DNA from: Isoetes taiwanensis
Taxonomy: Eukaryota > Streptophyta > Lycopodiopsida > Isoetales > Isoetaceae
Direction: 5' to 3'
Assembly: GCA_021234155.1 (NCBI GenBank)
Contig: JAJEKV010000005.1
Coordinates: 22,643,584-22,707,583, forward strand
DNA length: 64,000 nucleotides
Shown: piece after piece, positions 1 through 10,639 of the stretch
Numbering within the stretch: the first letter of the stretch is position 1
How the letters are laid out: each line of letters starts with the position of its first letter
Notes under the pieces: generated by a model
What the model was told of the DNA's origin: nothing
Database searches by the model: none
The model's input: only the letters and a program-made list of their open reading frames with translations
Made by a program: the position numbers and the translations under genes

Positions 1-2
1 CA

Positions 3-257
3 AATTCAAGCATTGTTCTTGAATACATTGCTTCTTATTCTCCTCAACAGGATGGTATTGCTGAGAGGAAGAATTGCACCATCGTGAATGTGGTGCATTG
101 CATGCTTACTCATATTAATTTGGATGTGTTTCTATGCAGAAGTTGTTGGCGTTGCTGTGTACTTGCAAAATTGCTTACTTATTTTTTGAAAGGCAAAGCT
201 TCATTAGAAGCTTGGTCTGCTATTAAATCCAATGTTGACAATTATGTACGATTTTGA
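3..257 (+). pseudogene. copia integrase, C-terminal part of the core
   Basis: In frame 3 the sequence reads SYSPQQDGIAERKN, the conserved copia integrase motif (usual form SPQQNGVAERKNR) that includes the catalytic Glu. About 45 codons later comes KASLEAWSAIKSNV, matching the usual 'TPYEAW..KPNV' block. The frame ends at a TGA at about 255, where the domain should continue. The 5' side is cut by the window edge. Confidence 0.85.
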
Positions 258-837
258 TTTGCTGTACTGCTTATCTTCATATTCCTCCTGAAGAGAGTAA
301 AAAATGATGATTTTGCTAAGGAAGCTATTTTATTAGATACGCCTATAATGCCAAAATATATCAATTTGGGGATCATCCTTCCATTTACTTATGCTTCATT
401 CTATTGATGAAATCATGCTTCTGTCGCTGCCCCTGCTTCTATTACTGAATCTGCCTTTGCTCTTGATGTCCTTGACTTTGTTCATAATTTTGCTAATATT
501 GATGGGGAAGATCATTTTGGTCTTAATGAGATTATTCATGAGGTTGCTTATGATGATGTTATTGCGCGTTGAGCATGAAAGCCGACACAATGGATGTTAG
601 AATATCTGACTGATGATCCAATTTCTATGGAGGATGCTCTAACATTAGAACACTTGGACAAGAGGACTTGGTTTTTGGATTCCTTTCTAGTGTGAATGAT
701 TTGAATATTTACTTCAAAATGAGAAGGGTCTTATTATGTTTTCATTGCCTTATATGTCGATGATACATTTTTTATTTGCAATGATGTACCCTACTTACAT
801 CACATGAAAGTTTTATTATCTGCAGCTTTTGAGATGG

Positions 838-1636
838 TAGACTGGGGTGCAATTCACTCATGCACATATATCTCTGCGCTCATTGAAAAGTTTGGCCTCC
901 TTGAAGCAAAATCAGAAAGTACTCCTCTTGTTGCTAGTTCTAGATATTTCAAACTTTCTCAAAAACAAAGTCCTTGCACTGAAGAAGAAAGATTGCAAAT
1001 GAAAAAATGTCCCTATGTTAGTTTGGTTGGTGCATTGATGTATTCCGCCAATGCAGCTCGCCCTGATATTAGTTACGTTGCTAATACTCTTGTTCAATTC
1101 ATGACTAATCCTGGACAGGTTCATTGGACTACTGCTAAAAGGGTTTTGAGATACTTGAAAGGCACTTATACCTGTGGTTTATTGCTGTACACAAAGCAGA
1201 ATGATGTTGATATATTGACTTTGCTAGGCTATACAGATGCTGATTGGGGTAGTTGTCCTGATACACAACGATGTGTTTCTGTTTCCACCACAGAAATGGA
1301 GTATCTTGCTGCATCCGTTTGCCAGCAGAGAATTGGTTTGGTTGCGGCAGTTAATGGATTGTTTGCATTAGACTCAGGTGGAGCCTACTCTACTCATACG
1401 TGATAATCAAAGTACAATTGCATTAACAAAAAAATGAGTTTTTCCATTCTTAATCTAAACATATTGAGCTACACTATCATTATATCAAGTTGGAAGTACG
1501 AAAGAAGACTATTGTGCTTAAATATTGCCCAACATCAACGATGGTTGCTGACATCTTCACCAAAGCATTAGAACTTCAGAAACAAGAGATGTGCAAAGCA
1601 GCTCTTGGAATTGTTGAATCTTTTGTTATTACTTGA
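838..1636 (+). pseudogene. copia RT C-terminus and RNase H domain
   Basis: An open stretch to 1403 carries the connection region (YVSLVGALMYSANAARPDIS, then RVLRYLKGT) and the RNase H motifs YTDADWGS and STTEMEYLAAS. After a frameshift near 1385 the C-terminal motif ADIFTKAL appears at about 1537-1570, in its usual place at the end of copia pol. The in-frame ATG at 804 has no special standing; upstream codons are simply broken. Confidence 0.88.
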
Positions 1637-1780
1637 GTTGTTCTGAAAGTGCTTTGGTTTTTTCCTTTTAATCCACAAAAGGTTTTTTTGATCCAAGCAC
1701 TAGATTAAAGATGCAGGGAGGGATGGTTGGAGGCATCTTTAAATATGAGATACAATTATTTTGTTCAAAAGGCTAAAGTT

Positions 1781-1790
1781 GCAGGGAGGG
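1781..1790 (+). other. Polypurine tract of the copia element
   Basis: GCAGGGAGGG lies immediately before the TGTT that opens the 3' LTR, the position of the plus-strand primer. A second similar purine run at about 1713-1722 may be a duplicate. Confidence 0.7.
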
Positions 1791-1961
1791 TGTTTGGAAT
1801 CTCCCTTCTATAGGAGATATTGCACCTTTACCTTTTGCCATATATGGCACGTGTTTCACATATAGCACTCTTGCCTATTGTGGCACTAGCCTATTATCTC
1901 ATATGAATGAAACATGATCTTGTCTTGTGGGAAAAGTTTTGTGTGTCTCATATTTCTAACA
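1791..1961 (+). repeat. 3' LTR of the copia element (about 171 bp)
   Basis: Starts TGTTTGGAATC directly after the polypurine tract and ends TTTCTAACA, giving the usual TGTT...AACA ends. It is short for copia. The 5' LTR is outside the window, so neither LTR divergence nor target duplication can be read. The right end could be three bases further on (TAACAACA). Confidence 0.65.
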
Positions 1962-3476
1962 ACATCGACTACCATGAACTGCCGGAATGGATCTCCTGCT
2001 AGTGCTGGGCTGGAATGAGAAGACAGAGAGAGGTCGGCTCACAGAGAAGAAAGCAACAAGGCAAGAAAAGAAAGCAAAAAGACTGCCGGAATGAAACCTT
2101 CCAACTGTGCCCTGGATGCAAACCATGCTTTGGGTGCAATCGGATAAGCCAAACACAACACATGAAGAAAGAAAAGAAAGAAATCCTCCTCATTGGGCCG
2201 GAGGACACGGACCTCCATGCCGCAATGGCCTTACTAGAGCTCCAATTGTCGATCTTTGCTACACTCCGGCTTTCAACCATGGGCATCTAGCCAGCGCATA
2301 CATTGCCTGCCCTCCCTGTTCCTGCAAACTGCACAACAGGAATTCTCAAGCAAATGCCTTGTCTCACACATTTTGTATACGGGCATCCCTGTGTATCAGC
2401 ATATTGCCTCATCTATTCGTTCCACCTTCCAACCACGCAACAAAATGAGATCTCCCGCCAGTATCGGCATGGGCAAACACAACACATACATCATGTTTGC
2501 GGATCAGCCCTTCCTATATCAGAATTCATCCCTTTCCTTTTACAGACCATAGCCAAAATAGCCAAAACACAAAAAGGAAAGATGACCTTTAAATGCAATT
2601 AAATTAAGCTGCTCAAACATGTAAAAAATATACGATTTTGCATGCAATACGTGCCAGAAATAATAGTCCCAACCATGCAAGAAAAGCCCTCCTGCATTAC
2701 GAAATGAAATATTGCAAGTTTATCAGAGAGATGTTTGCATAAATTCAAAGCTCTGATTGTGAGAAAGTTGTTGGCAAATCTAATTGCATAAATCCACATC
2801 TTTAATACTGAAGGAGTTTGCAAATAGAGGGCTCAAAATCAATGGGAAATATGTTTTTTCTTTTGAAGACTTCCATTCACCCTTCATCAATTCGTATTTT
2901 TATTAAGAAGCACGGCTTTTATATGGAATAATTGAGTTGTGCATTGAATAATTGAATTGATTTCCCCAATACTATGAATTGGCATTAAACTTCACAAATA
3001 GAATATTAACCAATGGATTGGCATTAGATACGTTGTGGAGAAAGTAAAAACATAGTGAGATGAGAGAAAAGCTTTGGGAGGGCAAGATAAACTTATGGAG
3101 GTCATTGGTAATGCAATCCATGACCCTTGATTATTGTGGAGACTCCAAGAATGAGGAGGGCAGGACAACCTTCAAGGGGATATGCCATCTATGCTCGTAG
3201 GGTAGCAAAAAACACTCCTCGTATGCGAATCTTTAAATCCAAATTTGAACGCCTCCATATGCAACATAACCAAAGTGCATACGAAAACACTCCCAAAAAA
3301 ATCCTCTTCTATTCATATATATAAGGAAATTGATAAGAGAACCCCTTAACTTGCACTCAGGCATAAAATATGGGGCAACCCTAACAGTTACATAATTGCG
3401 AACGTAATTAAGAATAAGCATATAGATGGGCCCAGTCGTAAAGCTCTGCTTTACAACTGTTGTTTTGCATAACATA
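1962..3476. other. Unassigned intergenic DNA
   Basis: No gene supported. Open frames at 2000-2600 on both strands overlap each other and have no recognisable domain. A short frame at 3127-3324 is likewise featureless. Confidence 0.5.
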
Positions 3477-3503
3477 TAATTTAATTTAATTTAATTTAAT
3501 TTA
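3477..3503. repeat. (TTTAA)n microsatellite
   Basis: About five uninterrupted TTTAA units. Confidence 0.9.
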
Positions 3504-3660
3504 TTACTAAAGCTCTTTGGGGCCTCAAAGGCCATAGAGCAGAAAATACATTGCTCAAGAATCAAAGATTTTTAACTGTAGAGTTCTACAATCATCTACA
3601 GCTTTAATGAAGCAACCTACAGTTAAAGGATCTAATAAAAACAAAGCTTTAAAATTAATA

Positions 3661-3998
3661 TAGTGCCTTTGAACCCACCATCACCCATTTCCTGATATAA
3701 GTGTCCCAAAATGTGGTAGTAATGAACTCCCTCTTAGATACTTGTAGGTGAATATAACCTCCACGTGAAGACCTTGATAACTGAAGGAGGGTGGCCTTGG
3801 CTAATGTGAAGACGAGATGAAAAGCACCTTAGTCTTAGCCAAATTCCCGGGCATTCCAAAGGCCTGCCGGAAAATATCTAGGACATTCAAATATTGTTCC
3901 ATGTCAACGGAGGTGTAAGCTAAGAGGTCCACATCGTCAATGTATATGAGTTGTCAGATGATATGGTGCATAAGCTGAACCCCTCCATCCCCATGCTA
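3661..3998 (-). pseudogene. Non-L1 LINE reverse transcriptase fragment
   Basis: Read on the minus strand, this gives QLIYIDDVDLLAYTSVDMEQ, then NLAKTKVLFISSS, a SYQGLHVEV block and TYKYL. The order matches the LINE at 26521-27716 (RQLIYADDVNLLAYTP, NLAKTRVLLVSSS, YQGQDVEV, TYKYLGIEF). The catalytic box is IDD where the sister copy has ADD. At least three stops are present. Only the palm and thumb part of RT survives. Confidence 0.85.
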
Positions 3999-4038
3999 AA
4001 CAAGCTAGTCGTCTAGATAACCAATATACATGCCTTTA

Positions 4039-4298
4039 GATGTGGATAAAAGTGTTGATGTGCTCTTTAGATGCGCTTCTTTTCTTGCCAAAGGGTTTGC
4101 TGCATTTAGAAGATTTTCTGAACTCATTTAATTCGAGAGATTGAATGGCAATAAGGATATGCCAAGCATGTACAATAGTGAAGTGGGTTGCACAAGATTT
4201 GTTTCAACTATTAACAAGGTAATCTTGGATCGGATTCTTCAAAAAGTGAGAGCAAGTCCATACTTTGGTTTCATGGTAGATGAATCAACTAATATCAG
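4039..4298 (+). pseudogene. hAT-like transposase fragment (DUF4371 / zinc-finger MYM type)
   Basis: The plus strand reads through one in-frame TAA to KVRASPYFGFMVDESTNI. The 'SPFFGLMIDEST' block is characteristic of DUF4371 hAT-related proteins; its Asp is a catalytic residue of the RNase H-like fold in active hAT transposases. The fragment ends at CAG|GTAAAT, a plausible splice donor, so it may derive from a spliced exon. Roughly 85 codons remain of a protein normally several times longer. Confidence 0.7.
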
Positions 4299-4407
4299 GT
4301 AAATTACTTTCTTTATTTCTACTTTCTTTGATTTTCCATTTCTCCCAAAACTTTATTTTCTACTTTCTTTACTTTTTCATTTCTCCAAAAACTTTATTTT
4401 AACACCA

Positions 4408-4436
4408 CCTTCTTTCTTTCTTTCTTTTTTTTCAGT
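4408..4436. repeat. (TTTC)n tract followed by poly(T)
   Basis: Repeated TTTC units then a T run. Simple sequence. Confidence 0.8.
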
Positions 4437-4604
4437 GTATCCACACACTTGATTTTCTATACTACATACATGCATAACTCTAGAGTTGAGAATAGTTACT
4501 TCAAAGAAAAATAAACTAGCAAAAAGGCACGCCAGGGGTTGTGGTTGAGTTATGCAATGTAATAAAGGTCCCTTGAACAAGGCCATGTCAGGTTTAGCTG
4601 ATGT

Positions 4605-4691
4605 GGAGATGCTACGTGGATAGCTTAGAATTGCATAGAAGGTTGTAGGCTTGGTTGGGCTGGCGTGCTTAAAAAAAGGAAAAAAAAAACA
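4605..4691 (+). repeat. A-tailed dispersed repeat, copy 1
   Basis: An approximately 80-bp sequence containing ATGCTACGTGGATAGC and GGCTGGCGTGCT, ending in an A-rich tail. It recurs at 8669-8748 in the same orientation, also ending in poly(A). The A tail suggests a LINE-mobilised element (SINE or retro-copy), but no Pol III boxes were identified. Confidence 0.6.
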
Positions 4692-4749
4692 TAGAATGTT
4701 TCTAAAAAAAGAAAAAGGACATGAGTCAAGCACATCCATAATTGGTCAT

Positions 4750-5719
4750 AAGCTTTTAGAAGACAAAATCAAGCTCAAGGGAACTTTTCAAGGACCACTA
4801 GTCATCGACTGGTTTTGAATCATATCTCCGACACATGCCCTGAAAGGCATTGCCCTACCATGGATGCGGCAAAATGTTTCTAGTGTTTACTTTGCTGCAA
4901 ATTAGGTTTGCTAGTGCAACGCTAAATCAAAACATGGGCAAATGCAAGTGGTTTGGCTGCTATGCTTAAAAATTGGAATCAAAACAGAAAGATTGAAATA
5001 AATTTCTATTGTGTTGAAAAATTTGGTGATCTCTATAAAAACTTAATCATTGTTTTGAGTTGCTCAAAATGAATTTTGAATTCAAATTGTATTTGAAGTC
5101 CAAAGCTTTATAGAAATTTTGAACCCCCAATAATGCCAAAAGTTTCTAACGAAGAAACCAAAAAGGGAGGAAAAATGTCCTCAATGTGGTTGACAATTGG
5201 AGCGCCAATATTTATGCAAGATTGATATCCTGGTTGAATAACGTTCCACTTGGACCTGCACAAGTTCATCTGCAAGAGCTTGGAAGTACCAAATATATTC
5301 TTTCATTTTCATAGCTCCTTTAAACTCTTGCAATGCAATTTCGTGGAGCAAAACCTTACACCAAATAGTCAGAAACAGAGCTACCTAATATGATGCAAAG
5401 GTAAAACGAAATGAACTTTGTTGGATATTAGTTATTATAAAAATTGGAAAAGGTTCCAACATATTTCCTGCTGATACTCACTGGTTTGGAGGTGTTAAAG
5501 CTTGACATCAGCAGCAGAATTTGCATTGCAGAAGCAATCCCTACTTCAACCACAAAGACAGTGCTTTATGAGAATGTCAAAAGACAGGGTATTTTACCAG
5601 GGCAACCTGAACCTGCATACACAATCTCGTTACACTGCTTCAAGCATCACTAGTAGTTCCGGAAAGATGTATCTGCAGAACCACAGGCAGTAACTGCAAA
5701 ACTTGATATGTAGTGGGAT
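4750..5719. other. Unassigned intergenic DNA
   Basis: AT-rich; no coding homology or mobile-element ends seen. Confidence 0.45.
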
Positions 5720-5908
5720 TCATAACGCTATCATTCCTGTAAAGCCTATATGTTGGCATGCAGATAATGCAGAAATATAGGTCAGATTGTCCGGGCTTAT
5801 GCCATCCTGTTGCATGTTCTTGATTTGATTAAGCACTGCCTCTCCATTTCCATGTCGGCTAAGACCTGCAATCATTACATTCCAGGATACTACATCTCTT
5901 ACAAGCAT
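5720..5908 (-). pseudogene. PLS-type PPR protein fragment
   Basis: The minus strand reads RDVVSWNVMIAGLSRHGNGE, then a QMQQDGISPDN-like stretch and TYISALSACQHIG. This is the classic end of one PPR repeat (VVSWNxMIAG) and the next (GxxPDxxTYxSxLSAC). PPR proteins bind organelle RNA, and plants have hundreds. Only about 55 codons remain, followed by a stop, and no upstream repeats are readable. Confidence 0.85.
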
Positions 5909-6760
5909 TTCATTGAATGCTTATATCCCATGCATATATCAGCAGTGGACTGGAAAGGCATGATCCAACATAGAGGCATACTGCCATCTGTTAGTGACAG
6001 GCCATGGGTTTCAGAAATGGAATGGAAAAGCACCGAGATGGAAAAGGCCACGAATAACTTTTCTATGGCCACAAATAAAAAAGGCTTGTCTGGAATGTCT
6101 GGAATGCTAATCATGTTATAAATCTAATTTTATGGCAGGCGATCCATGAATAACGGACACGTGATGGCCAAGCTATAATGGCACTGCTTTGGAGATGTTG
6201 GTTAAAAATAATGTCTTAAGAGCTAAAGGCCAAACAGAATTATACTGCTTTATGAATTTCTATTGATAGAGTGCCAAGAAATAGGCTGTTCAAAGATTGA
6301 AATCTGCAGGGTATGACAAGTTGCAGCCCATGATGTGGTGCTCATAATGACCCCCTTGTAAGGAATATTGATCTGGTCTTTAGAAACACTTGTTGGCAAA
6401 GACTAAAGTAACGATCTTTCATACCAGACTCACTATGCAGCCTCATGCTTTTGCTTTCCAAAGAGGTCTACACTTACCTTGTTGTGGAGTTTTCCAGGCT
6501 TTTGTACAACATAAACTATAATGACTGCAGCTTGAATTAGGGTGATGAAAGACACTAGTAGACATATGGCTGCCTTCCAATCAGACAAATTTTGATGATA
6601 AAGAGGTGCATCTACGCTCATCTTTGATGTCTAATGACAGTTTAAACAAATGTCTAATGCCCAAACAATAGTGCATGAGACTAACGTCAGTAATGTCGGT
6701 TGTGGGCTTTGTTGAAAAGCATTAAAATGTCATCAACAGATGAAACTTAGGGGGATAACT
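5909..6760. other. Unassigned DNA with one hydrophobic minus-strand frame
   Basis: A 62-codon minus-strand frame at 6433-6621 encodes a single membrane-like stretch (about 22 hydrophobic residues) followed by a basic tail. It has no recognised family and may be a stray exon. Confidence 0.35.
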
Positions 6761-6879
6761 GGAGATGCCATTACTGTGGTTTATATTTTGAAAGCTTGTC
6801 GAACTTTATGAGTTTTGAACAAGGGCCGGCAAATACATGCTTATAGAAGCTGTGGGTCACTTACAAAAGCATGCCGTAT
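6761..6879 (+). pseudogene. PPR fragment (+ strand)
   Basis: In frame from 6773: TVVYILKACRTL, one stop, then NKGRQIHAYRSCGS. The LKAC...GRQIHA signature is diagnostic of plant PLS-class PPR proteins. The segment around KGRQIHAY is repeated almost exactly at 8148-8205 in the same orientation. Confidence 0.75.
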
Positions 6880-7598
6880 TTAAAAAACAATAAGACATAG
6901 CTTAACCTAATATCTTTTAAGACCATCCTTTGGCTCAGATATATTGCTCTGAACAGAAAATGCATGGTATTCTAAGTAGGGATTTGAACAGAGATTCTGC
7001 AGACTGCATTTCTACAAAGGGCTCAGATCCACGGATCAGAGAAATTCTGCTATAAATGTCAGGAAGTCAGAGGAGGCCTCTAAATACTTCAAATAGATGC
7101 GAGCATGTAGATGCATGTAGATGCGTGAAAATAACGCTAAAAACTTCAACAAACAATAGCGTTATATAGTTAATGAATTACAGGTTATCATAGTTGCACA
7201 ATCAGTGGGACAAGATAGGCCCTTTAGCTGAGATTTAAAAAACTCAGGACGGAATCCACATAAGTAAAGCTAGAAGGCATTAGAATCTGGACAAGACAAC
7301 TCCATAATGGAAGTATATACATCACGAACCCAACATTATTACCAAATAGATAACGCCATTGCACATCAATTGGAATCTGATAAGGAATGTTGAGGAATAT
7401 GTTACATCAATATGAATCTGCTATCTTGCATCTACTTATATTATCACATCGTTTTTTCCCATGTTCATGCATGTAATCATTTCCCTGCACTAGGCTGTGC
7501 AAATCTTTGTGCTGGTCAAATATGCTCATGGATCATACAACTCATAATATCTGTTGGACAAAGTATATCTCTTATACTGAATAGCTTGAAAGATCAAA

Positions 7599-8141
7599 TT
7601 TGCACAGGCATTTGATGCTGCCACTGCCTGAAGTGCCAAGAGGTTCGTTTCTCCACATCCTCTGTTATGGAAATTTAAAGAGAATGTTTAGCTTTAGCAT
7701 AGGATCTGAAGGGAAATTGAAGAAGGCCATCAAAGTGGTAAATGGATGTGCATCGTCTGTCATCAAAAAGAGAAGGATGATAGGCAGTAAAGGGGCAATG
7801 AATTTACATGAGAAAGTCCATGATTTATTGTCTAGATTTATGGCTTTGGTGGATAGCAAGCTCAGTTTGAACTTCTGATGACAAGCTCTTGAGAGATATT
7901 ATCATCATTTTGTTCTGCTGGAAGAGACACAAGCTCTGTTAGCTTGGCTTGGTTATTAATAAATCCAAGTCTCTCAAGACAAATTAGTCGTCGGCTATAG
8001 GAATCCAAAATCTAGGCAGTCATCAAACGGGCAATTTGGCTTTGAAGAACTGAAGGAAACACATTATATGCATGCTGCTTTATATGAATCAATGAGGCTA
8101 TACCCTGCTGTTCCAACTGAAACAAAGGTTGCACTGAGAGA
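7599..8141 (+). pseudogene. Cytochrome P450 pseudogene, CYP86-clan-like
   Basis: Several P450 blocks occur in order across frames. FAQAFDAATA opens the stretch, followed by FSIGSEGKLKKAIKV, HDLLSRFMAL and SDDKLLRDIII. Then comes the I-helix as FVLLEETQALLAWL (normally FxxAGRDTTA), and last the K-helix ESMRLYPAVPTETKVA with its ExxR motif. This pattern fits the fatty-acid hydroxylases of the CYP86/94/704 group. Stops, frameshifts, a damaged oxygen-binding motif and the absent heme-Cys region make it non-functional. Confidence 0.8.
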
Positions 8142-8147
8142 TCATGA

Positions 8148-8265
8148 AGGGCCAGCAAATACATGCTTATAGAAGTTATGGGTCACTTACAGAAGCATTG
8201 GAGTCCTTTGACAAACTCCCAGATCGAAATTTTGTGTGTTGCATTGGAGGCCTTTGACAAACTGC
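8148..8265 (+). pseudogene. PPR fragment joined to the P450 remnant
   Basis: Starts GQQIHAYRSYGSLTEALESF and continues with DKLPDRN, a normal PPR repeat boundary (GSLxEAxxxFDKLPDRNVVSW). It begins within a few bases of the last recognisable P450 codons, on the same strand, and ends at a stop near 8260. The first part duplicates 6823-6873. Confidence 0.78.
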
Positions 8266-9056
8266 CAGACTGTTGCCAGGATCTCCAGGAAAGCGCCCAA
8301 AATTTGCTACCTGCAATGTCGAACAAAAAAGAGTTGGTCACAGGAAAAAATTTCTACAACACAGCCGAAATCTGAAAATCCATAACGAAGACATTTTTTG
8401 ACAATAGCATATTACCAGTTTACTATTCGGTAAACGGATTCGCTACAGCCTTGGCAATGGGCGGCAGGAAGAAATGCAAAAAGACTATTCCTGAGCGGAT
8501 GGAAAAACTGCCAGATAAGAGATGAACTTGTCTGAGCACCTGTCTCGGGGACCCAAATAAAATAACTAGCAGTTATTCGTGGCCTTTTCCATCTCCGTGT
8601 TTTTTTTGCCATTTTTTAATTTTCTAATGTAACGGCGAAATTTTTGCCACATCAGTTTTTTACGAGGTGGACATGCTACGTGGATAGCCTAGAATTGCAA
8701 GGAGGGTTGCACGCTTAGTTAGGCTGGCATGCTAAAAAAAAAAAAAATCAAAGGTTACTCGTAATATCCACCCGGCCCAAAAAACTAGAAGCTATATATA
8801 TCTGCTTCATTTTTTTTACAACCTTTTTATACTTTGAAGTTCTGAAATGACACCTTATGATTTAATTGAGTTCTCATTTGACAACAATAAGTTTCTTCAA
8901 GGTTTTCATTGGACAACTAACAGTTTTCATTGACAACTTTTTTTGCAGAAAGAACTTTTGGGTTGTCAATTTGAGACACTGCCTGTAGGTGACAATGCTT
9001 CAATACAATCTAGTTTAAGATGATATTGAATTTTAGAAAAAGATGTGCATGCTTTC
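8266..9056. other. Unassigned DNA with A-tailed repeat copy 2
   Basis: 8669-8748 is the second copy of the A-tailed repeat seen at 4605-4691. On the minus strand, 8577-8603 matches 6030-6056 over 25 identical bases. No other feature recognised. Confidence 0.5.
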
Positions 9057-9440
9057 AGTAACGTTCCTAACTGACATGCCCTCAATCAACTGGGCAAAAC
9101 CATTTATGCTAGTGCCTCGGGAATGCGACATGTAGATATACTCGAGCGGTCTCCCATGAGTCTGTTACAATATCTCCCACTAGAAGTATGCAAACCATAG
9201 ACTACACCATCCCATGATATCCAAGACCAAGTCATGACCTACCGTCCAATGGTATTCCGCGTTATACTTGCCCTTATGGAGACTCAGACTCGAGCCCTGC
9301 TCTGATACCAAATGTAACGTTCCTATTCGACATGCCCTTAACCAACTGGCGAATAGACGTTTATGAGTAGGCGCTTCTACCCATTTATGTTGGTGTCTCG
9401 GAAACGCAACACTCAGATCTACTCCCATGGGTCCGTTATA
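9057..9440 (-). mobile_element. TRIM (terminal-repeat retrotransposon in miniature)
   Basis: A 384-bp element read on the minus strand. The 5' LTR-like copy is 9440-9313, and the 3' copy 9169-9057 is shorter by an internal deletion. Two bases inside the 5' LTR is TGGTATCAGAGC (9310-9299), the standard primer-binding site for initiator tRNA-Met. A purine run reading GTGGGAGAT lies just before the 3' LTR. Inner LTR ends are TGTAAC/GTTACA. Flanks CTTTC (9052-9056) and GTTTC (9441-9445) match at 4 of 5 bases, as an old target duplication would. There is no coding capacity, as expected for a TRIM moved by another element's proteins. Confidence 0.78.
9299..9310 (-). promoter_or_regulatory. Primer-binding site (initiator tRNA-Met)
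   Basis: TGGTATCAGAGC on the minus strand, two bases after the 5' LTR of the TRIM. The next dozen bases still resemble the tRNA T-arm complement. Confidence 0.8.
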
Positions 9441-9969
9441 GTTTCTTTAACTTAGGCGAAGGTTAGGCTTGCCGATTTTTGAATATTATAGTTCAAAGAC
9501 ATAAGATATAATTATACATGGAATATTTATGTTAGTGTTCTTTAATCTGTCATGAAGCATCACAATTGGGACCAGATTCACTGATGGTTGTGTGATCATT
9601 TGTTCTGCCCAACAGGGAAACTTCAGTCAAGGTGAAAGATGCAGATTGTGAATGCAGATTTCTCTTGTAAAACATTTTTTTTCCAGTTCACGAATAACTG
9701 CTCATCCATAACAATACATTGTATTCATGAAATCTTGCTTTGAGCTATAATTCAATGGTTTTACATTACATTAATGTACGTATACAGATTCAATAGCCGA
9801 AATTCAATGGCTTTACATTACATTTGTATGCATATAGATTCAATGGTTGAAATTTTATACCTGCTAGACCAGCTAGTTACAAGGGAATGTGCATAAAGGA
9901 CAGATGTTTTCTCTTAATCACTTCGAGAAAATGGCATCGAGAATGGCATAATACAAGAAACCTATTCAA
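9441..9969. other. Unassigned AT-rich DNA
   Basis: Contains an approximate local duplication (ATTCAATGG...TTTACATTACAT near 9750 and 9800). No gene. Confidence 0.5.
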
Positions 9970-10147
9970 ATGCCAAGTTGCATTTTGGAACATGTATGTG
10001 TTTCAAATGCCAAAAGGCATGTTACCTATTTATCTGCAACATGCGTGAACGCCATGTGTTTTCCAAGTGCCATATGTACTAAATGCCACGTGTGCCAAAA
10101 TTTTTTGTGGCTCTAATGGTTGTTCTAAGTCCAAATATAATTCTATA
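9970..10147 (+). repeat. Dispersed repeat R2, copy 1 (interrupted by a Helitron end)
   Basis: Matches 25306-25452 through a series of 'atgccatgtg' motifs and ends CTAAGTCCAAATATAAT. At 10148 it stops at a Helitron-type terminus, while the other copy continues into different sequence. Confidence 0.7.
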
Positions 10148-10175
10148 CTAGTTATTGTGCTCGGCGTTGCCGGGC
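10148..10175 (-). mobile_element. Helitron 3' terminus (minus strand)
   Basis: On the minus strand a GC hairpin (GCCCGGCAACGCCGAGC) is followed seven bases later by CTAG and a flanking T, the standard Helitron 3' end (hairpin, CTRR, insertion between A and T). The body would extend to higher coordinates, but its 5' TC end was not located. Two further termini with nearly the same hairpin lie at 34846-34873 and 50709-50736. Confidence 0.75.
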
Positions 10176-10639
10176 TAGGTGGAAATTTGGAGCATGAAAA
10201 TTTGTATTTGGAGATTGTAGTAGTGTCAATGAAGCACGAAGTTTGTGTTCTAGGCATGCATAGCTTTTTGGAGCGACACCTCTTCCTTGAAGTTTTGAGA
10301 ATGTTGCTATAGCAAAAGAATGATGAATCTGATCTTTTTTGTGCCTTGCAACCATAACTGATTTCCATCTCAAATACATTGAGACTTGACCTGCTTATTA
10401 TGAGATAACAATACTTTATCAATATTGCAAAGCAAGTATGCGTAGGCATAATAATTTAATGCCAAGTATGTTTGAAGTGGCAAACATATTTGAGAATTGA
10501 GCAAAGTCTCAATGTAATGATAATAGTGCTTTCTATATGAGATACCAATATGTTAGCGATATCGCAAAGTAAATTTGCTTAGCAATTTCCAGCTTGGACG
10601 AACTCTATAGAACAACAACTTGCATAATCATGTCTTTAT

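Larger units (their letters stand above)
1..1961 (+). mobile_element. Ty1/copia LTR retrotransposon, 3' part, degraded
   Basis: Integrase, RNase H end, polypurine tract and a 3' LTR follow one another in copia order on the plus strand. The 5' LTR, gag and protease would lie before the window. Stops and frameshifts break the polyprotein, and the stretch between about 256 and 800 reads only as scattered fragments, so most of the reverse transcriptase is lost or unreadable. Family assignment rests on the integrase-before-RT order, which separates copia from gypsy. Confidence 0.85.

Noticed and set aside
391-600. Leu-rich 69-codon frame resembling membrane protein
   Set aside because: Arises from out-of-frame reading of decayed copia pol; composition reflects CTT/TTG repeats.
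2015-2602. Four overlapping plus-strand frames
   Set aside because: They overlap in all frames, lack domains and show no splice logic.
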